64,000 nucleotides of DNA, taken from Istiophorus platypterus (lineage: Eukaryota; Chordata; Actinopteri; Istiophoriformes; Istiophoridae). Shown one piece after another: positions 25,322 through 36,500 of the stretch (within the stretch, counting starts at the first letter, position 1; each line of letters starts with the position of its first letter). The stretch spans positions 15,332,001-15,396,000 of the forward strand of contig CM029114.1 of the NCBI GenBank assembly GCA_016859345.1. The letters run 5' to 3'. A program made the translations under genes and the position numbers. The notes under the pieces are model-generated. The model saw only the letters and a list, made by a program, of their open reading frames with translations, had not been told where the DNA came from and did not search any database.

Positions 25322-27499
25322 AAAAAACAGCAGCCAGCGGACGGACGGACGGACGGAGGGACTGCGGTGTTTCCCCTTTTGCCCCCCTCTCTCTCTCTCT
25401 CTCCCTCTCTCTCTTTCTCGCCTGTTATTTTCTTTCCTCGCTCCGTTTTCCCGGTGTGTTCTCGTAGTGTGTGTTACAGAAAGGAAATCGTCCTCCCCCT
25501 CCTCCTCCTCCTCCTCCTCCTCCTACCACCCTCTCGGTGTAGTCATTCCCCTCCTCCTATCTTCCGCTCTCCCTTTGAACGCAGAGCCAGGCGGCCATGC
25601 AGCCTGCAAATACACGCAGTGTGCCGCAGTGCTTCCATACATTTCACTTAGGGGAGGTGTGTGTGTGTGTGTATGAGGGGGGGTGGTTCTTACGGTCCTT
25701 AAGAAAAAAATAAAAAAAAAATCAAGCGTTTCTTTTGTTCTTTACATTTCCACTGGTGCGCAGTTCTCCGAAAAATCTACTCATTAAATCCAGAGTTTTA
25801 CCCCCCTTTTTCTTTCCGGGGCTGCTTGAGACCGCATTACGTGGCAGAATATTAAAGAGGTGGGCCCTATCATCAAGTCTGGTTCTGGAAGATTTCATTC
25901 TTAACTCATTACACAACCCATGCACAGGCCAAGGTCTTCACACAAGCCCAGCTGTGAGTCATGCAGCATGGAGTACCTTATGTTCCTCTGGCATTTTTAT
26001 TGCTTGGATGACACCCAGTGGTCAAAGGCTACCACAAGAGGCAAGTACTTCAAAAGGCAATTTGCTCCAGCTAATTACAATACATGTAAAAGCTGATTTT
26101 AAAATCCTAATCCTGGTTTGTAAGCCAACCCCCCCTCCCCCAGCCTAGAGTTAATTAAGAACATTAATTCCACTGTTAAACATAAATATAGCCAGGGTAC
26201 AGTCAGAACTTAGCATAAAGGCAACAGCTATCCTGACTCTTCAAAAGGCAACAAATCTGCATACCAGTGCCTTTAAAAAAATCAACTACTAACATGTGTC
26301 TTGTTTGGGTCGTACCCAAAAGAAAAACCAACCAAAAAAACAAAAACTCTAAAATTGTAAACAAAAATTACAGTGGATTATGTGCCAGACTGCTTTTTGG
26401 CCCAGAGCCACAACTTCCTAAAGCCTCCACTGGGCTGCCTGACACAGTGGCAATACTACAGGAAGTCACTGCATTCAAGAAGTCCTGCACATATATAACC
26501 CCCATTATCCACAGAAGACTTCCTGTTTATAAGTGAGCCTGAGAGGCTCTGACAGGCAGGCCATTTTACCTTTAGACAGAATTGCTAGCTGCATCCCTCA
26601 GTTTCCAGTCTTTACGCTAAGATAACAACCATTTCCTGACTATAGCTTAATATGTAGCAGGTGAGTGGTATCAATCTTTCCATTTATAATCTCAGGAATA
26701 AAGCAAATATACATAAATCCCAAGATATCAAACCGTTCCCTTAACTCCACTGTACCGATTTTCTTCATTTTTTTAACCTCAGTCCTGTTGTAGTAACGCA
26801 TTCTTACCGGTGCCTGCATACATGCACGTTCATATAGTTGTGTCTAATGTTTGTTTCTCTTCCTCTGGGGAGGGGGGGGATTAGTTCTATGCAAAGCCTC
26901 CATTATCTCTCTCAAATAAACCTACAGTATGTTCCACATTAAGGGCAACAAAGCAGGCCAGACTCAGTCAGGCTCAGTACAGAAGGGCCAAGTGTTCATG
27001 GGCTTTTTTTTTTTTTTTGGTGGAGTGCCACTTCCTGGTGTAAAAACCAAGTGGCTTCAAACTTGAGAACAAAATCATACACCCTTGATGCCCTTTAAGA
27101 GCTTTTATTGGTAGTTAAATGAGTGACGTCTGCAGCCTGAAAAAATAGGAACATAGAAGGTATGGTCAAAATGGAAATATCACACTGGTTTATTTTAACA
27201 GTAGCTCAACACAGCTCTAGTACTGCTTACCAGCCCATCACAATCACCATGTTCGTCTCAGCCAACTTCAAGCATTTACTGTGTCGTAACTGGAAAAACA
27301 GGAAATGGATCAGTCTTAATAAATAATTCAAAACCCTCTTCATTACTAAATCATTGTCCTGCTGTCGTATGGAACTGCAGCCACTACTGGTTGTCAGGCT
27401 GTTTTCAGTGTAATGTGGCTCATTCATAGGTGTTTTCTTGTGATCTTTCCGAGTTCAAGGGGGGTGTGATGGGTTATTTGAGGACAATTTTCCTCACCG
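24830..27499. other. Intergenic spacer between rbfox2 and the zona pellucida gene
   Basis: Left of about 25700 this is rbfox2 upstream sequence. From 26040 to 26720 there are two head-to-head fragments of a common repeat: TTATGTGCCAGACTG... in plus orientation near 26377, and TTTCCAGTCTTTACGCTAAG... reversed near 26600. An AATAAA on the minus strand at 27189-27194 is a plausible poly(A) signal for the zona pellucida gene. No other gene was seen. Confidence 0.5.
25242..25319. repeat. Poly(A) tract
   Basis: An A-rich stretch that includes 53 uninterrupted A (25267-25319), within the CpG-rich rbfox2 upstream region. Confidence 0.9.
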
Positions 27500-29820
27500 T
27501 CACTGGCCAAAGCATCCCTCAACACAAGGTCCATCGCGTGGTGAGCAGATTTCAGTTGAACACATGAAGTAGATCTGAGAGGCGAAAAAGTGGAGCAGAA
27601 TTAGATGCAGCGTCCAGTCTCCAGAGTGTGTGCAGTGTACTAGGACAAACAGCTGCTGGCAATTGAGATTTGGCCAGAATTTGCACTTTACAAAATGGCC
27701 TCTCCACATCTCTTAGTAATGAATGCTGACTTGAGATTTAGAGATACAGCTGTAAATGGTTTCATTTTCCACTACATGCTTTTGCTGAACAAAGCAATAA
27801 ACTGTGTGAATAGTTTAAAAGAGAAAAGCCATATGCTTTCAAAAATTTACATTTACTTTTTTTTTTTCCAAATTAGACAGCGGGCCTAAATGCCTACTGC
27901 CAACCTAAGATAAGACTTTATCACCAGGGGGCAAATTCATAAGCACCCCTGGGAAACAGCTGCATGTTTTTTTTTTCTTGTTGTAACACACAAAAACTGT
28001 AGGGAAGTATGAATTCTACATTTTGGGGAAATTCGATCATTTGCTTTCTTGCAGAGAGTTAGATAAGGAGATCAATACCACGCTCCCAACTGTCTGTCGC
28101 TAATTATCTTTGTTTAGAACAAAGCCTGTAAAGAGGAAAAAAAGAAAAAAAAAAGCCTGGCACTGTCCATAAGGAACAGACTCCCCCCTACCAGCATGAC
28201 CCCATGTAAAACCACTACTTGTAATTTCATTTTTTACAGATTAAATCTAGATACAGTGTTTTAATCAGTGAGCTTTAGAAGTGCTGGTAACCAGATTTGT
28301 CACCTCTAGGCAGAACCAGGCTAGTTGTTTCCCTGTTTCCAGTGTTTTTGCTAAGCTAACCATCGCCTGGCTATAGCTGCATATTTATCCCAGAGAAATG
28401 AAAACAATAGTAATCCACTCATCCAACTCTTGGCAAGAAAGCAAACGGGCACCCTTCCCAACTTATTCTTTAAATATTGTCTTAACCCCCCACATTTACA
28501 CAGAACTAAAGGGTCTCTACTTATCCTCACCTCTTCACCTGGGTCCTTGAACTCACCATCAGGGAGGAAATGGAAGGTGCTGATGGTGAAGCGGCGGGTC
28601 TGACCCTGAGGAGAGGGTGGTTGTGGAACAGACAGAACAGCCTGCTGCGAGGCTGGATCCAAGGGGTTAGGACATCTAAGGAGCAACATTCAATCATTAT
28701 GCTAGTTGGATAACAGGACAACAGTTTCAAAAATATACCTCCCTTCACTTTCCTCTGTTATGTACTCTCAGTGAAAAACACTCTCCAAAATTTTGATATT
28801 CATGTGCAATTAATCGATTCCTTTCACAGTATCAACCTCCTGAGCTCAAATATTTTTGTTGACGTTCTCTTCACAGAGGAGATGTTTCAACATACCCATT
28901 GTAAAGCAGCACCCACACCGATTTCCCAGAGCGGGGGTAGGCCACACAGAAGTGCACCAGCAGCACCAAACTGGTGTCTGGGGCGTTAAGCAGCCGCACT
29001 TCCAGGTAGAGAGGTTTCCCCAGCAGCATGTGCAGGGGCTGGTGGTACTGAGGGTAGTAGCTGCTGTACTTAGCATCTGGGACAAGAGGACAGTGTACTG
29101 GAATAACTGGAAACCATAATAGCAACTTCCCCCCACTCAAAGCTAGGTAGAAGCTCCACTACAGCCAATCAGGGAGGTTTGAAGCAATCATATGGTGCTG
29201 AAACTTGAGAATTGTTAGTCAAAATTTTCCATTCATCTTGGCTGAAGTAAACTTTTGTTCTCTGACACAACGGCACAGAATACATTTTTTTTAAAGCTAT
29301 GTCAAGAAGCCGGTGGTGTTTGAAAGACCGATTACTTTTGGCAATCCTGAGCTGGACTCCAAACACCCCCTGGATCTGAACTCCAGGTCCAAGGGTGGGA
29401 GTTTTAACCAGGTAACTCACAGTCAGGACACTGCCCGGCTGAAACCGGCATTCCACCAACAATCTGAGAATGAGACAGGAAATATGGTAACGGAAATCTA
29501 AGCATAAAATGATGGTTGAATGCAACAACTGACAGAAAATGCACATAACGAGAAGGGGATGGACGACAACAATCATGTGACTCTGCTCTGACCTGACAGG
29601 AGAATCTCTTGTGATGGTGCCATAGTTGAGGCTGATTGTCTGAACCTTGTTGATGACCTCCAACATATAGATCACCGTTTTCCCCACCACCTGTTAGGAC
29701 AGAATCGGACACATGAGTTAGTGTGTGGACCGTAACAAATACTAAATTGTCCAGAAAGTGTGCAATAATGGGACAGGTAATGATGTACATTACCCTAGTG
29801 TGAGAGAGCTCTCTCTCTCT

Positions 29821-29859
<39 letters not shown>

Positions 29860-30565
29860 ATAAAACACACAAATAAACTAAACTAAAAATCCCATGAAAA
29901 CACCAAAACTGACACTGTTAGTCTCTCAATATTTTCTGGCTTCACCTCTCTGCCTTTTACACAACTCAAAGGACGTTGGTTCCTTCTGAGGACAAATCTT
30001 TAAAAATGGGCCACTGAATCAAAAATAAACTACAGTAGCTGTCTTGACAGTATTAAAAGGAACATGTCACACAGTGCAGCATTGTGGCTCAGAGATATCT
30101 TTTAATGACTTTTTGGACAATAATGGGGGTCTATTGCACAGAGGACTAAACTATGTCAGACTTTGTTTACACAGGCAGTGCTTTCAGGATCAGTTAATCA
30201 TTTATTTTAGTTCTTTTCAAGGGATTTGTTGATGATAAAACAAATGTAGATTATCACCTAACCTGTCCTTAAGACCAACGCTCCATTAACTGAAAGTCAA
30301 TGCAAACATAGTTCTTATTCAGGCAGATGTCTTCCTCAACTTATCAATATTCTGGGAAAGGCGTTCAATTCATTAAAGCTCACCACTCTGTGTGCACCGC
30401 AGCCATCCATTGGGACCTTAAATAAGGCATAATCAGAAGTCACTCTCTGAGGTTTGCAGGTGGAGTTGCCGGCAGTGACAAGCAGGGCAGGGGAAAGAGG
30501 CGGCTCCGTGAGGGCAGCAGGAACAGAGAAGACAAAGTGGCGGTCAATAGTGCACTCTGGAGGAA

Positions 30566-30630
<65 letters not shown>

Positions 30631-33529
30631 ATGTAAAGGTCAGAAATCTCAGGAGGCAACTGATAATGAGACCCAACACATCTTATACCCTTTTCACATT
30701 CTGTGTCACTGCCAGCCTGAGTCATGCTATGCTGGCCCTGAATATGCCTCTTCACACATCCAGCAGCTGTAGAGCTTATATTTCCGTACCCAAAACAGCT
30801 CAACTGTACTCAGCTAAGTGGTGTGAAAATGCCAGTGGGGACACAAACTGCAGCTCACCATCCATGGGGTAGTAGCAGGCAGGGGGATGCTTGCTGAAGC
30901 AGCAGCCAATGGAGAAGCACTGTGGCTGGGATACAGACATGGGTCCACAGGGGAGACGCTGTTCGCTGGGAAGGTTGCACTCTGTGGGACAGCACGACAA
31001 ATGTCAGCTGCACAGTTAAAATAACTCTGAATGGCCTGGAGAAAAGAACCCTTTGCCAAATTGAATAGCCTTTCTGACATGTAAACATAATATCTATCTA
31101 CCTTGTCCAGACCCTGGGATGACAACTGGACAAGAAAACCGTGCCTCCCTTCTCCCATTCACTGTCATGTAGACGACAGCGATGATGTACATTTTACCCT
31201 TTTAGAGAAAAATGTTATTACAGGAGTTAATAGGTAAAGCAAATGGTCAATTATCCAAAGGTCATGTGCTCAGTGTGAAATCTGAGTCAATACTTGCCTG
31301 CACGCTCATGTGGCAGCGTGAGTGTAACTGGAGACTCAAATTGATTTTGCCATCTTTGCCTTTGCTTGCAGAATACCCACAGTGCTTTGGGGCATCCTGG
31401 AGGTTCATCTGGTTCCCTTTGATGTCTGAAAAAGTACACGTGGAAACGTGCAATTTTTGTGTGGACTTTAAATGGCACAATTACAGCTCTCGGCATGGTG
31501 AGGACATGCGCCCACCTTTAAGAAGAATTCCAGAGATGGGACCAGAGGGGAGCTTCACAGTCATCTGATGGGAGGAGCAGATGACTCTTGGCTTTGGGAC
31601 AAGAGATTGGGTGGTGCTGGCTTGGGTAGGGGAGATAGGTGGGTTAACTGGTGCAGGCGTTTCAGGGGTACTTTCATATGGGCACTCGCGTTCCAGAGTC
31701 CTATACTTTGCCACAGACAGGTCCCAAAACCTCAGAGGTAAGGAAATAGTTGTGGGAGTCTAAAGAGAAAGAGGGATCAATAAAGCTAGTAAGAACAACC
31801 ACGCATTGTTTCTAGCCCCTGTATTTAAAAATAGAGTTGACTAAGCTCAAATTTGCAAAAAAATGTGTGTTCTTGCTTGTTGGTTTGCACAGTAAACTCC
31901 AGCCAATACAGATGGATGCAGAGCAAATGCTGCACATAGTCCATATGTTATTAATTCTAAATATGAGCTGCTGACGGGGAAAACAGCTCATCTGTGTTTC
32001 ATAGACTGCTGTCATAAATTGCTACAGTGACAACCCAAGGGGTACAAACCTCCACCGTCAGCAATCCAAGATAGCTTTGAACTTTGTGGTGTTATCGTGT
32101 GGGACTGCATTATGGCATTCTTAGGTTTTTTTTTTTTTCCTACACCCATTTATATACAGTATGGTTCAAAAGTTTTAGACATTGCAGATGTTAGGATTAT
32201 TATCCATCACACAATACCATCAAGGAAGGGTCTGATCGTTCAGCATGAGGTACATTTGTTAGTATCTGACCTCACATTTGTTACCTACTATACTAATGAT
32301 GCCATTTCATGAGAACTTTAGTTATAAAGATAAGAATCGTTTTTTTAAAAATAAATAATCCTGTCAGGAAATCACTGAACCTCATGAAAGAAACACCATC
32401 TTTTATCGTTTCTCTAAAAACGCAGACATCTGTGAAAGTCGGAGGCAGTGACAGAGCATTAGGAAGGATCTCACCCGTGGCTGGCTGTGGCAGGCAGGCA
32501 GAGGAGAGTGAAGGATTACTCCAGAGCCCTCAGCCATCTGTAGCATGTAACCACAAAGTGGAGACACATTGGAGAGGAAGTGCCAGGTCTTCATTTGGTC
32601 TGATGTAAGAAACAATGATTGTCAGATCTTTGATATCTCTACCAGAGATAACATCTTTCAGAAGAAAAGGCTACGAACACTAATGGGGTGTCTGAGCAAG
32701 CTACCAAATTATTACAAGTATGGGTGTTCATTTGGGACTAGCTACAATATACTCTACGAAGATATATGCACTTTTCCTTTACAATGCTTGATTCAACAAC
32801 ATCTCAATGTAGTCCTTAAAAGTTATATGGTTATTTAGTTTTCAACAGTGTCTCTACTGACTTTCGTGACTATTCAAGATAGATAGACGAGATAGACGAG
32901 ATAGACGTTTGGTAAAATAAACAGAATAGTCTTTGCTTAGTTGATCAAGTAAAAATGCTAAATGTTTCCTGGTACTAGTTTCCCAAATATCTGGATTTTC
33001 TGCTTTACTTTGACATAAAACATACTACATGGGATGCTTTTAGGCTATGGACAGACTGCCATATAAACCAGACCCCACCTTGAGCTCTGGGATATTGTGA
33101 TGGGAATTTTTCACTATTTTCTGACATTTTATAGACAAGTTCATCGAGAAGCTAATAGAAGACTAATTGAAATTAGTTGTTTGTTCCAGCCCTACATATT
33201 AAATGTGTAAATAAAATAATGGCTCTGTATTAAGTGTATTAAGTGTGTGGATGCTACATTTATTCTTGCTGTGTTCCTTCCTGCGTAACATCCAAGATTC
33301 ACTAAGCACTGGCTTTTTTCTTGCTGAAAATGAATCACAGACAACTAAAAATAAAATTTCCCACACTGGGCTCTTTTAGAAAACATGACAAGCCACATAC
33401 TGACCTCTGACCTGAATGGAGTTTGGGTGAGCAAAAGGCAGGAAGACAACCATCCTCCCCCTGAGACAATGAAGATAGGGCATCGGTGTATTGGGCTGAC
33501 TTGGTGGGGGCTTTGAGGTGGTGGAAGTT

Positions 33530-33573
<44 letters not shown>

Positions 33574-36500
33574 TGTGAAAGGTTTTTTTGTGGTCATCAA
33601 TGGTTGAATCTCCGGATACTGGGGCACAGGAGGGTAAGATGGATGGTAGTGTGGTGGGTAGAGAGGATGATAATAAGGATAATAGGGGTAGTAGTAGGGG
33701 CTACAAAGGGTGTGAGTGTAAGCAGGGCAGTAGGCTTGTGGAGCAGCAGGTCTCTGGGGCTCCTGAGGAATTGTTTGAGGTTTCTCTTTGGCAGGCAGCA
33801 GAGGTGATTGGAAGTAAATGGGTCTTTGGAGATAAAAATGGGCAGAGGGATAGCTGGGACTGATAGGTTGTTTGTTGACCATAATCCTGGTAGTTGTGGT
33901 AGGAGGAGCAGGAGCAGAGGGGGGTGGCATCTCAAGAACAGGTTTTGGGTAGAAATCTGTTCCATAAGGATAGTAAAAGCCATAAAAATCAGGTGGATAA
34001 TATGGACCAGCTTGGTGCTGTGGACCCCCGGGTTGTTTCGGTGGAGAAGGGGTAGGAGGAGAAGGTGGGCTGAGAGGGAGAGGAGCAAGGGATTGGGTCA
34101 CTTGTGCTGCAGTGGGTGCAGGATGATAAGGCATCTGAAAATAATACTGAGGGTAATAAAAACTTGCTGGACGTCTGGGTGGATGGGTAGCCGGAGGAAC
34201 AGTAGTAGTAGATTTTTCAGCAGCAGGGGTCAGAGCTGGGTTCACTGCAGGGTAGTAGAACGGCACATAGGGGTAATACAGACCGGACAGAAATTGAGAA
34301 GGGCCGAGAGGTGATTCAGAGACTTGATGGGAATGACTATCCTGTGCTAGGCTATGATTTGGGGCAGATGTAGCTTGTACAAATGCAGGAGGCTGGTAAG
34401 GAGAGGGGGTGTATTTTGGGTGCTCTCCAGGAGAGTAAGGCAACTTGCTAGGCCCCGTGGGGTAGAGGGTATGCTGCTGCTGGGGCCCAGGAGGACTGCC
34501 TGGAGTGGGCTTGGGGGGTTGGACAGGTTGTGGGCCAGGAGGGTAGACCTGTGGAAGCTGGGGGTACTGGAGCCCAGGGTATGGGTAGTAAGAGTAGTCT
34601 GGATGTTGAGCAATCTGCTCTGTGGTTGGAGGCTGAGGCTGAGGGGGAGGAAGAGAGGTGAGTGCAGGGCTGACAGGACCTGGGATGTAAGGAAACTCAG
34701 GATTGACTGGACACGAGAGGATGTATTCCTGATCATCTAATGTAAGATGGAGATGAAGTCCCTCCTGTAAAAGAGAAAACAAAGAAAAAACAAACAAAAC
34801 AAACCACACACCAAAACATCAAATAAAAACATTACTGGTGCTATCCAGCACACTGCCAGAATAACACTACATTTCAAAAACTTACTCCACTACCGATACA
34901 AGAAGAAGTGTAGGGGATGAAGAAGGTAAGCTCGTCAGGTTGGGAGAAAATACGAAGCGCGCACTCGTTAGATACAAGTGGACCCCAGTCTCCGTTCACT
35001 GTGAAGCAGATCCATGTAAAGCACGTTCTTCAAATCAGTCTCATTCAGTTAATAAAAGCGCATTTCTGAGGATAGTAAGTTATGTCTGGGATATTTGGGG
35101 ATTGTAGTTATCTTAGAAGTTTACTAAAGTTAAAAACATACACTAATTATAGCATTTTTTAGACTCACTATATTTAAATTCAACCACTTTTCGGCCCACA
35201 AGGCAAATAATTTATAAAGGATCGGAACATTACCACCAAAATTATATTCACTGCAGCATGGAAACAGCTTTGAAACAGCATTAGACCTTCATTTAGGGAA
35301 CGAAAAGAGTAACTCTTCAGTTGAACAGTTCATAGTTGCCTTGGAAGTTCGCTAGAAAGATCTATATAATAGTAATTACAGGGAATATTCAGTTAAATCT
35401 TTTTTTTTTTTAAATCTTCAAAAAGGAATTCCCCTGAAAGAACTGCTCCATTTAAATAAAATTACATTAAAACATACAATTCAACTCCTAATCAAATAAA
35501 TAAAATATTAAATGTGAAATATTTATATAAGTTCAAAATATGTTTTATTTAAACTTAACATTTGTGTGGCTCCCAAATTTCCTCTAGAACATATTACTTC
35601 CCAGAATAACTGTCTCAAAGCTTTGAATCAGTTTCAGAGCTCTGAATCTGTTTTACCTTGGCTTAGTGTTGATTACATGTGGTATTTCATTCCAGGAAAT
35701 GTCCCTTAAAATTTATTGGAGAAGTATGGACCCATTAAAAAAAAAAAAAAAAAAAGGAGGTCATGGTTTTATTTGCCAAAATTAATGTCTAAACACTGTT
35801 TTAAAGCTCTCTGCATGCTGCCAGGAATAAAATACTGACTCCCTCGTTTATTTTTTTAAATAAAACATAGTCAACTTTAATTGCACTGATCCTTAAAAAA
35901 AAAGAAAAAAAAAAATGTACTACTGCAATATGGCTTAAAAAAAAGAAAGTATAAAAAGGGTTTTACCCACAGAATGTAAGATTTCTAAAACCAAAAACTG
36001 ACTGAGATCTAGAATTTAATATACTTAAAAGGACAAACACTGATTTCTAGATTATATACTGTATTCTGATCTAACATATCCTAATATTCACACTGTAATC
36101 CAGGAGGATTCTCTTATTCTAGGCTATCTACCATTGTGCATACAGTCAAAAGCAACAGCATTAAAAGTACAAAAACTTAACAGTCATCAATTTACTGAAC
36201 AGCTCAGCATTAAAACCCCGTTAAAGCCAACATACCCAAGACTCCAAGCAGTGGTATATCCTGCTCCTGCCCCTGTATCTGCACTGCCATGCCATGTGGG
36301 GAGCAGAGGGCGAAAGGTGCAGGGATGGGCATCTGCACGGGGCATGAGAGCTTTAGAGGGCTCCCCCACCACATCATGGGCAACACATAGCTGTCATTCT
36401 GATGGAGAGAAAAATAAGGGGGTGAAGATGAGCACAGGACTGGGGAACAGCTTATGGTGGAAGTAATAATGCTTGTGCTGCTGGTACCTCCTGTATAATG

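Larger units (their letters stand above)
24000..25700 (-). promoter_or_regulatory. rbfox2: CpG-rich 5' region of rbfox2
   Basis: CpG dinucleotides cluster across exon 1 and for about 800 bp upstream, unlike the AT-rich surroundings. This is as expected for the promoter and 5'UTR of a broadly expressed gene. The block is interrupted by an (AT)n tract at about 24780-24829 and a 53-base perfect A run at 25267-25319. It is followed by pyrimidine repeats, including (CTC)n at about 25495-25524. No clear TATA box was picked out, and the transcription start is not known. Confidence 0.55.

Noticed and set aside
27227..27290. Possible extra last exon of the zona pellucida gene
   Set aside because: It has a good acceptor, but the preceding exon already ends in an in-frame stop, so it is more likely 3'UTR or unused.
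30440..30640. Cys/Val and Thr/His repeat proteins over TG/CA microsatellites
   Set aside because: Translations of simple repeats; the same applies to similar frames at 5520, 6788, 12710, 18583, 58516 and 60571.
33597..34740. Open frames of 128-168 aa in other frames across the Pro/Tyr-rich exon
   Set aside because: Shadows of the zona pellucida exon; the true frame has splice continuity and Cys pattern.
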